DNA of 64,000 nt, taken from Pseudoduganella aquatica (GTDB lineage: Bacteria > Pseudomonadota > Gammaproteobacteria > Burkholderiales > Burkholderiaceae_D). The notes beneath the pieces were generated by a model. The model did not search any database. It was not told the origin of the DNA and was given only the letters and a program-made list of their open reading frames with translations. Each line of letters begins with the position of its first letter. Positions within the stretch are counted from its first letter, which is position 1. Both the position numbers and the translations under genes were made by a program. Positions 30,011 to 39,841 of the stretch are shown here, one piece after another. The stretch lies in contig NZ_WWCU01000003.1 in NCBI RefSeq assembly GCF_009857595.1, forward strand, positions 124,001 through 188,000. Reading direction: 5' to 3'.

Positions 30011-31249
30011 TTAGGGACGGCAGCAGAAAAAAGTAAGATCGTCGCGGCGCGGCTGCGCGCCTTGCCAGGCCTGGAAATCGTCCAGCAAGGCCTGGCTGAG
30101 CTGCGCGGCCGGCGCGCGGCGCTGGGCCAGCAGCACGTCGCGGATGCGGCGCTTGCCGTAGGCGATTTCGCGCGGGCCGCCGATCTGGTCGACCAGGCCG
30201 TCGGTGGTGATGAACAGCAGGCTGCCCGGCGCCACGTCCACCGTCCTGGCGCTCCAGCTGAAGCCGAACGGCGTATCCACGTAGCCCACGCCCATGCGGT
30301 CGCTGTCCAGCGTCTGCACGGCCGCCTCCATGCCGTCCTGGTCCGGCGGCAGCAGGTGCAGCGCCAGGCGGGCGCCGGCGAAGCTGAGCTGGCGGCTGGC
30401 GGAGTCGAACCACAGGAAGGCGGCGTCCATGCCGTCGTCCGATTCGGTGGCGCCGCCCTGCCCTTCCATCTGGCCCAGCATGGATTTCACGCCCCGGCTC
30501 ACCTCCGCCAGCAGCGCGGCCGGATCGCGCGGACCCAGCGCCTGCAAGGCCTGCGTCAGGATCGACGAGGAGATCAGCGTCATGAAGGCGCCCGGCACGC
30601 CGTGGCCGGTGCAGTCGGCGATGGCGGCGAACCAGCCGTCCTCGTATTTGACGAAATAATAGAAGTCGCCGCCGACCACGTCGCGCGGCTGCCAGACCAG
30701 GTGCGCGTCCGGCAGCGTTTCGGCCAGCGCCGCGCGCGAGGTGCGCAGCATGGCGCGCTGGATCACGCTGGCGTAGTCGATGCTGTGCATGATCTGGCGG
30801 TTTTTCTCGGCCTGCATATTGGCCACCACGTTCATCAGCTGCAGGCCGAAGCCCACACCGCCCAGCGCACCGCCACGCGTGATGATGAAGCCGTCCGCCA
30901 GCGCCTTCTCGCCCGACTCCACGGCGCGGAAGGTCAGCGCCTCGATGCTCATGGCCGCGTCCACGATCAGCGGCTCCTTGTCCATAAAGGCGATGCAGCT
31001 TTTTTTGCCGTACACCTCGTGGTAGAAGGGCTTGGACATCTGCGACATGAAGATGTTGCGGCTGATCAGGCCGATGGGCCGCTCGTTCTCGATCACCGGA
31101 AGGCTCATCAGGTCGCGCCGCTCGGTGAACAGCTCCAGCACGCCGAAGTTGCTCATGTCCGACTGCACCGACACGGTTTCAATGCACAGATCGGCCGCCG
31201 TCGAGAGGCGGAAGCGGGGCAGATCCAGTCGCGATGCGTTGAACTCCAC
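30011..31249 (-). CDS. siaA: SiaA-like PP2C/SpoIIE phosphatase with a soluble CBS-like input domain
   Basis: A 412-residue protein starting with GTG behind AAAGGA. The C-terminal half, from about residue 160, is a PPM/SpoIIE phosphatase with DVVGGDFYYF, ADCTGHGVPGAFMTLISSS, FITTDGLVDQ and RRDDLTFF metal-binding motifs. The N-terminal half has no TM segment; residues about 20-130 look like a CBS pair (LELFTERRDLMSLPVIENERPIGLISR). Pseudomonas SiaA instead has a membrane/HAMP sensor. It should dephosphorylate SiaC and so stimulate SiaD. Transcription must pass a leader terminator immediately before its ribosome site. Confidence 0.87.
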   Translation of the reverse strand: MEFNASRLDLPRFRLSTAADLCIETVSVQSDMSNFGVLELFTERRDLMSLPVIENERPIGLISRNIFMSQMSKPFYHEVYGKKSCIAFMDKEPLIVDAAMSIEALTFRAVESGEKALADGFIITRGGALGGVGFGLQLMNVVANMQAEKNRQIMHSIDYASVIQRAMLRTSRAALAETLPDAHLVWQPRDVVGGDFYYFVKYEDGWFAAIADCTGHGVPGAFMTLISSSILTQALQALGPRDPAALLAEVSRGVKSMLGQMEGQGGATESDDGMDAAFLWFDSASRQLSFAGARLALHLLPPDQDGMEAAVQTLDSDRMGVGYVDTPFGFSWSARTVDVAPGSLLFITTDGLVDQIGGPREIAYGKRRIRDVLLAQRRAPAAQLSQALLDDFQAWQGAQPRRDDLTFFCCRP

Positions 31250-31264
31250 AGCCGGTTCCTTTAG

Positions 31265-31298
31265 AAAAAAACGGCCCGCACCGGGGAGTGTGCGGGCC
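31265..31298 (-). terminator. Intrinsic terminator or attenuator directly before siaA
   Basis: Minus strand: GGCCCGCAC (31298-31290), 8-nt loop, GTGCGGGCC (31281-31273), one base, then seven T (31271-31265). The siaA Shine-Dalgarno AAAGGA begins 2 nt later and GTG is at 31249. It either ends transcription of the upstream pseudogene or acts as an attenuator in the siaA leader. Confidence 0.8.
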
Positions 31299-31330
31299 TA
31301 AACATCCATAGTGGGAGAGAGACGAACAGG

Positions 31331-31386
31331 TGGCATCTTGCCATTCCTTTGTGACATCAGTGTGACGCTGCGGAAACAACCGCAGC
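31331..31386 (-). promoter_or_regulatory. siaA upstream leader with dyads
   Basis: Two further symmetric elements lie before the terminator: TGGCA-TCT-TGCCA (31331-31343) and a hairpin GCTGCGG/CCGCAGC with a 6-nt loop (31367-31386). Between them GTGAC is repeated directly at an 11-bp interval (31351-31366), a helical-turn spacing. Part of the second hairpin (TGCGG) could pair with the terminator arm (CCGCA). No confident promoter was identified. Confidence 0.4.
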
Positions 31387-31416
31387 TGCAAGGACCATGC
31401 TTTTTATGCAAGAACC

Positions 31417-32149
31417 TTAGGCCGGATTGCTGTTCAGGGAAGCGACGAAAGCCAGGAAGGCCGCCGTCTTCGCCGGCAGGTGCCGGCGCGAGGGATACAG
31501 CGCGTACAGCGGAAAGCGCTCGTCCGGCCAGTCCGGGAACAAATCGACCAGGCGGCCGTCGGCCAGCATCTGCCCGGCGCCCAGCGCCATCATCTGCGCA
31601 ATGCCGTAGCCGGCCAGGCATACGCTGTGCAGGCTGCCCGCGTCGTTCACGGTGAGCTGGCCAGGCGGCTGCAGCTCCAGCTTTTTGCGGCCCTTGTGGA
31701 ACTCCCACGAGAAAGGACGGCCGGTCTGCGCGTCGCGGAACAGGATGCAGACATGGCCGCCCTGCTCCAGCTCGCGCGGCGACAAGGGCCGGCCGTGCTT
31801 CTTCAGATACGACGGCGCGGCCACCGTGATGATGCGCGACTCCAGCAGCTTGCGCGCCACCATGCCCGAAGAGCGCGGAAAGCCGAAGCGCACCGCCAGG
31901 TCGAAGCCGTCCGCCACCAGGTCGCCCAGCTGGTCGCGGTTCACCAGCTCCAGTTCCAGCCCGGGATGCGCGTTGAGGAACACGCCCAGCCTGGGACCCA
32001 GCACCAGCCGGGAAAAATACGGATCGACGTTCACGCGCAGGCGCGGACGGCGACATGTCCAGCGCCTCCGCCGCGCGCGCGAAACTGGCGCCGTTGACGA
32101 GGGCCGCCAGCACGCGCAAGCCGTTCACCACTTTTTCGTCCAAAGCCAT
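31417..32149 (-). pseudogene. LysR regulator broken by an internal deletion and frameshift
   Basis: The first 35 codons from ATG 32149 read as a LysR N-terminus (VVNGLRVLAALVNGASFARAAEALDMSPSA). The sequence then jumps, one frame over, into RLRVNVDPYFSRLVLGPRLGVFL, which in intact relatives lies about 60 codons later. The whole effector domain to NSNPA is otherwise open in that second frame (31417-32034). The recognition helix and linker are gone, so DNA binding is lost. The junction is near 32045. Confidence 0.85.
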
Positions 32150-32259
32150 TCGTGATTCCTTGTCATGAATGAAGTGCCACCCATGCTATCGCAATCCGGC
32201 GCTGCGGGATGGAAAATTCATCCCATGCGGCGCGGTGCCGCCAAACCAAGGAGAACAGC

Positions 32260-33111
32260 ATGCATGCAGTAACCGGCATTTCAGGAAAAGTAGGCGGCGT
32301 GGTGGGGCGCACCCTGCTGGGGGCTGGCAAGGACGTGCGCGCCGTGGTGCGCAGCGCGGCCAAGGGCGCAGCCTGGCGCGAACAGGGCTGCGAAGTGGCG
32401 CTGGCCGCCATGGAGGACGCCGACGCCCTGCGCGACGCCTTCGCGGGCGCGGAGTCCGTATTCGTGCTGCTGCCGCCCACGTTCGATCGCTCTCCCGGCT
32501 TCGTCGAAGCGCGCCAGCAGATCGCGGCGCTGCGCGCGGCGCTGGAAGCGGCGCGGCCGCGCAAGGTGGTGGCGCTGTCCACCATAGGCGCGCGGGCCGG
32601 TCAGCCCAATCTGCTCCGCCAGCTCGGACTGATGGAACAGGAACTCGGCCAGCTCCCCGTGCCGGTGGCCTTCCTGCGCGCCGCCTGGTTCATCGAGAAT
32701 TTCGCATGGGACCTGGACGCGGCGCGCGGCGGCGCCATCGCCAGCTATCTGCAGCCGCTGGAACGCAAGGTGCCGATGGTCGCCTGCGCCGACGTCGGCC
32801 GCACGGCGGCGGAGCTGATGCAGCAGGACTGGCAGGGACGCCGCGTGGTGGAGCTGGAAGCGGCGCAGCGCTACTCCCCCAACGATATCGCCGCCGGCTT
32901 CGCGCGCGTGCTGGGCCGGCCGGTGCGGGCGGACATCATCGAGCGCGCCGCCTGGCAGGAGCTGTTCACCGCGCAAGGCATGCGCAATCCCGAACCGCGC
33001 ATGCAGATGCTGGACGGCTTCAATGAAGGCTGGATCGCGTTCGAAGGCGGCGCGGCGGAAGCGCGCACAGGCGGCGTGGCGCTGGACACCGTGCTGGCCT
33101 CGATGCTGTGA
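32260..33111 (+). CDS. NmrA-like NAD(P)-binding protein
   Basis: A 283-residue atypical SDR. The N-terminus [19 protein letters not shown] is the cofactor loop (GISGKVG in place of GATG..G); [18 protein letters not shown] and [11 protein letters not shown] follow as in NmrA/QOR2-type proteins. These bind NAD(P) and act as redox sensors or quinone reductases. AAGGAGAA precedes ATG 32260. It diverges from the LysR pseudogene, which was probably its regulator, so it may now be unregulated. Confidence 0.88.
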   Translation: MHAVTGISGKVGGVVGRTLLGAGKDVRAVVRSAAKGAAWREQGCEVALAAMEDADALRDAFAGAESVFVLLPPTFDRSPGFVEARQQIAALRAALEAARPRKVVALSTIGARAGQPNLLRQLGLMEQELGQLPVPVAFLRAAWFIENFAWDLDAARGGAIASYLQPLERKVPMVACADVGRTAAELMQQDWQGRRVVELEAAQRYSPNDIAAGFARVLGRPVRADIIERAAWQELFTAQGMRNPEPRMQMLDGFNEGWIAFEGGAAEARTGGVALDTVLASML

Positions 33112-33172
33112 ATTAAGGCGGCAGGAGTATACTGTCGGCCTTGAATTGGAACCGCAGCACAACAGTGTACTC

Positions 33173-33448
33173 ATGACAACAGCAGAAACCGCAGTGCAGT
33201 GCCGCCCCGGATGCGGGGCCTGCTGCACCGCGCCCTCCATCACCTCGCCCATCCCCGGCATGCCCAAGGGCAAGCCGGCCGGCGTGCGCTGCATCCAGCT
33301 GGCCGACGATATGCGCTGCAAGATTTTCGGCCAGCCCGAGCGCCCCGCCTTCTGCGCCGGCCTGCAGCCGGCCGCCGACATGTGCGGCGGCAGCCGCGAG
33401 CACGCCATGGTATGGCTGGCCGACCTGGAGCGCGCTACCGCGCCCTGA
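33173..33448 (+). CDS. YkgJ-family cysteine cluster protein
   Basis: A 91-residue protein with [14 protein letters not shown] near the N-terminus and further Cys in VRCIQL, MRCKIFG, AFCAGL and DMCGG, matching the zinc/iron-chelating CxxCxxCC family. Role unknown. The ATG at 33173 follows the upstream gene by 61 bp with only a weak ribosome site. Confidence 0.85.
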   Translation: MTTAETAVQCRPGCGACCTAPSITSPIPGMPKGKPAGVRCIQLADDMRCKIFGQPERPAFCAGLQPAADMCGGSREHAMVWLADLERATAP

Positions 33449-33454
33449 GCGGGA

Positions 33455-33628
33455 TTACTGGCCGCGCGGGCCTTTGTCGGCGCCCTTGTGGTCCTTCTGG
33501 CCGTCGTTCTTGTGGCGGCCCGCCACTTCGGCTTCCTCGGCGCGCTGCTGGTTCTTGGCCGCTTCCTGCTGCGCTTGCTGCGCCTCGCGCTGCTGCTGTT
33601 CGCGCGGATCGTTGCTGTGCTTGCTCAT
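33455..33628 (-). CDS. Small hydrophilic Gln/Lys-rich protein
   Basis: A 57-residue product: MSKHSNDPREQQQREAQQ followed by a Gln/Ala/Glu helix and a Lys/Gly/Asp tail. AGAGGAGATAG precedes ATG 33628, which is a strong translation signal. No recognised domain; highly charged and likely disordered or coiled, similar in style to stress-inducible small proteins. It converges on the YkgJ-like gene with 6 bp between stops. Confidence 0.65.
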   Translation of the reverse strand: MSKHSNDPREQQQREAQQAQQEAAKNQQRAEEAEVAGRHKNDGQKDHKGADKGPRGQ

Positions 33629-33721
33629 GACTATCTCCTCTGGTGAGTGAACAACCACCTTACGCCCCCGCCGCCAGGCACACCGTGCGCTGGCGAACAG
33701 AGGCGGAGACAGCGCCGCGCC

Positions 33722-34702
33722 TCAGCTGAAGCCCGCCACCGGATGCGGCACATAGGCCGATTCCAGCAGCGCCAGCTCCTCCTTGGTGAGCCGCACTTTC
33801 AGCGCCTGCACTGCGTCGTCCACGTGCGAGAACTTGGCGGCGCCGATGATGGGCGCGGTCACCACGGACTTCTGCAGCACCCACGCCAGCGCCACCTGCG
33901 CGCGCGGGATGCCGCGCGCCTCGGCCACCTGCTTCACGCGCTCGGCCACGAGCCGGTCCGACGCTTCGGTGGCGGTGTACATCTCCTTGGCCACCAGGTC
34001 GGTGTCGGAACGCTTGCTGGCTTCGGCCCAGTCGCGCGTGAGACGCCCGCGCGCCATCGGGCTCCACGGGATCACGCCTATGCCTTCGGCTGCGCACAGC
34101 GGCAGCATCTCGCGCTCCTCCTCGCGGTTGATCAGGTTGAGCTGGTTCTGCATGGTGGCGAAGCGCGTCCAGCCGTGCCGCTCTGCCGTGTACAGCGCCT
34201 TGGCGAACTGCCAGGCATACATGGACGACGCGCCGATGTAGCGCGCCTTGCCGGCCTTGACGATGTCGTGCAGCGCCTCCAGCGTTTCCTCGATGGGCGT
34301 GCCGTAGTCCCAGCGGTGGATCTGGTACAGGTCCACATAGTCCGTGCCCAGGCGGCGCAGGCTGTTGTCGATTTCGGCCATCAGCGCCTTGCGCGACAGT
34401 CCACGCTGGTTCGGGCCTTTACCTTGCGGGAAGTAGACCTTGGTGGCGATGACCACTTCTTCGCGGCGGGCGAAGTCGCGCAGCGCGCGGCCGACGATTT
34501 CCTCGCTGGTGCCGTCCGAATAGGAATTGGCCGTGTCGAAGAAGTTGATGCCCGCTTCCAGCGCGTGGCGGATCACGGGGCGGCTCTGTTCCTCGTCCAG
34601 CGTCCACTCATGGCTGCCCCGGTCGGGTACGCCGTAAGTCATGCAGCCCAGCGCCAGGCGCGATACTTTCAGGCCGGTGCGGCCGAGATTCACATAGTCC
34701 AT
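33722..34702 (-). CDS. Aldo/keto reductase
   Basis: A 326-residue TIM-barrel oxidoreductase. Catalytic set: Asp in FFDTANSYSDG with the Tyr of NSYSDG, Lys in VVIATKVYF and His in LYQIHRWDYG. NADPH-binding features are seen at VIPWSPMARGRL and PIIGAAKFSHVDDAV. The ATG at 34702 is preceded by a TTG codon in frame; the ATG is preferred. It is divergent from the LysR regulator at 34820, which probably controls it. Confidence 0.92.
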   Translation of the reverse strand: MDYVNLGRTGLKVSRLALGCMTYGVPDRGSHEWTLDEEQSRPVIRHALEAGINFFDTANSYSDGTSEEIVGRALRDFARREEVVIATKVYFPQGKGPNQRGLSRKALMAEIDNSLRRLGTDYVDLYQIHRWDYGTPIEETLEALHDIVKAGKARYIGASSMYAWQFAKALYTAERHGWTRFATMQNQLNLINREEEREMLPLCAAEGIGVIPWSPMARGRLTRDWAEASKRSDTDLVAKEMYTATEASDRLVAERVKQVAEARGIPRAQVALAWVLQKSVVTAPIIGAAKFSHVDDAVQALKVRLTKEELALLESAYVPHPVAGFS

Positions 34703-34742
34703 CAAGTTCTCCCATGATCTGAAGGGACACTATAGCGCGGCA

Positions 34743-34792
34743 AACCCATTGTATCTATATCATGCATGGTAAAACAGAAACCACCATGGGTT
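34743..34792. promoter_or_regulatory. AT-rich divergent promoter region, LysR / aldo-keto reductase
   Basis: Between start codons 34702 and 34820. AACCCAT (34743-34749) is mirrored by ATGGGTT (34786-34792), with the 6-bp palindrome ATGCAT and T-rich sequence between. The wide 36-bp spacer fits LysR contacts on two helical faces but is weak evidence. Confidence 0.35.
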
Positions 34793-34819
34793 GTAAATGA
34801 ACGTTGTAAGTGAGGACGT

Positions 34820-35746
34820 ATGAGAGGAATCGAACTTCGGCAACTGCGCTATTTCTCGCTGGTGGCGAAAGAGCTGCACTTCCGGCGCGCGGCGGAACTG
34901 GCCTTCGTCACCCAGCCAGCACTAAGCCAGCAGATCGCCAAGCTGGAGCAGACCGTGGGCGTGGAACTGCTGCGCCGCGACCGGCGCGGCGTGGAGCTGA
35001 CCCCGGCCGGCGTGGTGCTGCGCGATGAACTCGACACCATGTTCGACCAGATGGAGCGCGCCCTGCGCCTCACGCGCGAGGCCGGCCATTACCGCAGCTG
35101 CGCCTTGTCCATCGGCCTGGTGGAATACACCAACCTGGTGTTCATTCCGCCCGCGCTGATACGGCTGCAGGCGCTGTACCCCAATATGCGCGTGCAGCGC
35201 CACGAGATGAGCTCCGTGCTGCAGGCGGACGCGCTGCAGAAGCACAGCATCGACGTGGGCTTCGGCGTGCAGGTGGCGCCGCTGCCGGAGGACGGCAGCC
35301 TGCTGGCCCAGCCCATCTTCGATTCCAGCTGGGCCGTGCTGGTGCGCGAGGACGCGCCGCTGGCCGCGCGCGCCAGCGTGACGGTGGACGACTTGCGCAG
35401 CGAGCGCCTCATCATGTTCGAGCGCGGCGTGAACACGGTGCTGTACGACCGCATGGTGGACGCCTGCCGCGAGCGCGGCTTTACGCCCAACTTCGTGTAC
35501 CAGACTTCGCAGGCCCAGATGGGCATGTCGCTAGTGAGCCAGGGCATGGGCACCATGGTGGGCACCACCTATGTGTTCTCGGCGCCGCCGGCCGGGCTGG
35601 TGGTGCTGCCGGTGGCGGACATGCCGCCGCTGCAGGTTCAGGTGTTTTCCCGCAGCGGCGAGGACCGTCCGCTGATCCTGGAGTTTATCGAGCTGGTTGC
35701 GGCTGAAGCCCGCCGCGCCCAGCTTGATCTTGCTGCGCGAAGCTGA
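34820..35746 (+). CDS. LysR family transcriptional regulator
   Basis: A 308-residue LysR protein. The N-terminal HTH is ELRQLRYFSLVAKELHFRRAAELAFVTQPALSQQIAKLE and the effector domain is complete, with LSIGLVEYTNLVFIPPAL. Sequence style is close to the BenM/CatM/AlsR branch. Divergent from the aldo/keto reductase; convergent with the MFS transporter, whose 3' end it overlaps by 62 bp. Confidence 0.92.
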   Translation: MRGIELRQLRYFSLVAKELHFRRAAELAFVTQPALSQQIAKLEQTVGVELLRRDRRGVELTPAGVVLRDELDTMFDQMERALRLTREAGHYRSCALSIGLVEYTNLVFIPPALIRLQALYPNMRVQRHEMSSVLQADALQKHSIDVGFGVQVAPLPEDGSLLAQPIFDSSWAVLVREDAPLAARASVTVDDLRSERLIMFERGVNTVLYDRMVDACRERGFTPNFVYQTSQAQMGMSLVSQGMGTMVGTTYVFSAPPAGLVVLPVADMPPLQVQVFSRSGEDRPLILEFIELVAAEARRAQLDLAARS

Positions 35747-36884
35747 CCGCCACCGCCAGCACGGTCGCCGCGATGCCCAGCGCGGACACGCCATGCCACG
35801 CCCACAAGCTCCACACCCAGGCCGTGAGGCCGGACATGACCGCCGCGCCGATGAAGATGCCGAGGATGTAGATGGTGCTGACGCGGCCGCGGATATCCTG
35901 TCCCAGATGGTAAATCATGGTCTGGTTGGACACGTGGGACGCCGTCACTCCCAGGTCCAGCAGCAGCACGCCCACCACCAGTCCCGCCAGGTGCTGGCCG
36001 AACAGCGCCATCACCACCCACGCCAACAGCGCCGAGCCGGTGCCCAGGCGCACCGCGAAGACCGGGCCGCGCTTGTCCGCCACCTTGCCGAAGAGGGGCG
36101 CGGCAAAGGCGCCGGCCGCGCCGATCACGCCGAACAGGCCCGCCACGTCGCTGCCCATGTGGAAGCGCGGCGTCTCCAGGTAAAACACCAGCGAAATCCA
36201 GAAGGCGTTGAAAGCGCCGAACACCAGGCCCTGGCGCGCCGCCGCGTAGCGCACCACCGGCTGCTGGCGGAACACGGTCCAGATGGACGCCAGCAGGCGC
36301 GGATAGCTCAAATCGCTGCGCGGCACGGTGGGCGGCAGGCGCCAGGCCAGCAGCGCCGTCATGAACAGCATCAGCGCGGCGGCGATCCAGTACACCGTGC
36401 GCCAGTCCGTGTAATGCCCAATATAGCCGCTGGCCGTGCGCGCCAACAGGATGCCAGCGAAGATACCGCGCGCCAGCAGCCCAGTGACGTGGCCGCGCTG
36501 CTCATGGCCCACGATCTTGGCCGCGTAAGCCGGCAGCAGATAAGGCGTAATGGTGGTCACGCCCATCAGCGCGCTGGCCCAAGTGAGCGAGGGCGCGGAC
36601 GGCGCCAGCGCCACCAGCACCAGCGCGCCCACATGCGCGCTGATCATGGCGAGTATCAGCTTGCGGTCATTGACAATATCGCCCAGCGGCAGGAACAGCA
36701 GCGCGCCGATGGCGATGCCGATCTGCGTGAACATGGGCAGCGCGCCCGCATGGGCTTCCGACACGCCCAGCGAGCGGCCGATGTCGCCCAGCAGCGGCTG
36801 CGCGTAGTAGCCGCTGGCGATGGACACGCCGCACACCAGCGCCAGCAGCGTAATCAAACCTTTCGGTACTTCCTTGGTATTCAT
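35685..36884 (-). CDS. MFS transporter (sugar-efflux / arabinose-like)
   Basis: A 399-residue membrane protein with twelve predicted TM helices. The first opens LITLLALVCGVSIASGYYAQPLLGDIG; the loop 2-3 motif LFLPLGDIVNDRK is the MFS signature A. Likely a proton-driven exporter; substrate unknown. Its ribosome site is buried in a hairpin (36891-36914) and a palindrome lies further upstream. Confidence 0.9.
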   Translation of the reverse strand: MNTKEVPKGLITLLALVCGVSIASGYYAQPLLGDIGRSLGVSEAHAGALPMFTQIGIAIGALLFLPLGDIVNDRKLILAMISAHVGALVLVALAPSAPSLTWASALMGVTTITPYLLPAYAAKIVGHEQRGHVTGLLARGIFAGILLARTASGYIGHYTDWRTVYWIAAALMLFMTALLAWRLPPTVPRSDLSYPRLLASIWTVFRQQPVVRYAAARQGLVFGAFNAFWISLVFYLETPRFHMGSDVAGLFGVIGAAGAFAAPLFGKVADKRGPVFAVRLGTGSALLAWVVMALFGQHLAGLVVGVLLLDLGVTASHVSNQTMIYHLGQDIRGRVSTIYILGIFIGAAVMSGLTAWVWSLWAWHGVSALGIAATVLAVAVSFAQQDQAGRGGLQPQPAR

Positions 36885-36890
36885 GACGAC

Positions 36891-36914
36891 CTCCTGCTTT
36901 GTTGATGGCAGGAG
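36891..36914 (-). promoter_or_regulatory. Hairpin sequestering the MFS ribosome-binding site
   Basis: Minus strand: CTCCTGC (36914-36908), a 10-nt loop, then GCAGGAG (36897-36891), followed by GTCGTC and ATG 36884. The second arm contains the Shine-Dalgarno GGAG, so the 7-bp stem would block ribosome access. Confidence 0.6.
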
Positions 36915-36961
36915 TATGGAATTGCCGCAGGTTTACATCCAATTCGTCTTTCCCCGCCCTG

Positions 36962-36980
36962 TGATAAGCCATGCTTATCA
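36962..36980. promoter_or_regulatory. Perfect palindrome upstream of the MFS and uppP genes
   Basis: TGATAAGC-CAT-GCTTATCA, 8-bp arms with a 3-bp centre, between divergent genes starting at 36884 and 37086. It is a likely operator for the MFS gene; the binding protein is unknown. Confidence 0.5.
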
Positions 36981-37085
36981 GCCGCAAGGTACAATGCGCA
37001 CCGCGCCCGATTCGGGCCATGGCGAACGCGGCCGGGCGTGGTAAGCTTCGACGCCCTTTCCCCATCACTTGCTATTACGACAAAC

Positions 37086-37919
37086 ATGGACATCACACTC
37101 GCGTTGCAGGCCTTCATCATGGGCCTGGTTGAAGGCTTTACCGAATTCCTGCCGATTTCCTCCACCGGCCACCTGATCCTGGCCGGCAGCCTGCTCAACT
37201 TCGTGGGCGAAAAAGTGAAAGTGTTCGAGATCGTGATCCAGACCGGCGCCATCGTCGCCGTCATGTGGGAATACCGGGTGCGCCTGGCCACGGTATTGAG
37301 CGGCATGTTCAGCGACGCCAAGGCGCAGCGCTTCATCATCAACCTGATCATCGGCTTCCTGCCGGCCGCCATCCTCGGCTTCCTGTTCAACAAAGCCATC
37401 AAGGCGCATCTGTTCTCGCCCATCCCGGTGGCCAGCGCCTTCATCGTGGGCGGCTTCATCATCCTGTGGGTGGAAAAGCGTGCCAAGGCCAATCCGGCCG
37501 CCGTGCGGGTGGAAAGCGTGGACGACATGAGCGCGCTGGACGCGCTGAAAGTGGGCTGCGCCCAGGCCTTCGCGCTCATCCCCGGCACCAGCCGCTCCGG
37601 CGCCACCATCATCGGCGGCATGATGTTCGGCCTGTCGCGCAAGGCGGCCACGGAATTTTCCTTCTTCCTCGCCATTCCCCTGCTGCTCTCGGCCACGGTA
37701 TACTCGCTGTACAAGGAACGCGCGCTGCTGTCGGCGGCCGACTTGCCGATGTTCGGCGTCGGCATGCTGGCCGCCTTCGTGTCGGCCTTCCTCTGCGTGC
37801 GCTGGTTGTTGCGCTATATCAGTTCGCACGACTTCACAATTTTTGCGTGGTACCGCATCATATTCGGGTTGGTGGTCATTGCCACCGCCTATTCCGGCCT
37901 CGTAGTGTGGGCCGACTAA
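37086..37919 (+). CDS. uppP: Undecaprenyl-diphosphate phosphatase
   Basis: A 277-residue polytopic membrane protein of the BacA/UppP family. Catalytic motifs are [20 protein letters not shown] (residues about 13-32) and [20 protein letters not shown]. It recycles undecaprenyl pyrophosphate to the lipid carrier used for peptidoglycan and other surface polymers, and gives bacitracin tolerance. Length and helix number fit. recQ follows 8 bp later. Confidence 0.97.
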   Translation: MDITLALQAFIMGLVEGFTEFLPISSTGHLILAGSLLNFVGEKVKVFEIVIQTGAIVAVMWEYRVRLATVLSGMFSDAKAQRFIINLIIGFLPAAILGFLFNKAIKAHLFSPIPVASAFIVGGFIILWVEKRAKANPAAVRVESVDDMSALDALKVGCAQAFALIPGTSRSGATIIGGMMFGLSRKAATEFSFFLAIPLLLSATVYSLYKERALLSAADLPMFGVGMLAAFVSAFLCVRWLLRYISSHDFTIFAWYRIIFGLVVIATAYSGLVVWAD

Positions 37920-37927
37920 GTTAATAA

Positions 37928-39754
<1,827 letters not shown>

Positions 39755-39759
39755 GAAAG

Positions 39760-39841
39760 GTAGGGCGGGTTAGCGCAGCGTAACCCGCCAAGCTGGCGGC
39801 GCGGTGGCGCCGGCGGGTTACGCTGCGCTAACCCGCCCTAC
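39760..39841. repeat. REP-like palindromic element after recQ
   Basis: A perfect 30-bp inverted repeat (39760-39789 and 39812-39841) of GTAGGGCGGGTTAGCGCAGC type with a 22-bp centre. It separates the convergent recQ and AraC-type genes and can act as a bidirectional terminator. Its right arm supplies the TAG stop of the AraC-type gene. A diverged pair of the same element is at 62775-62867. Confidence 0.85.
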
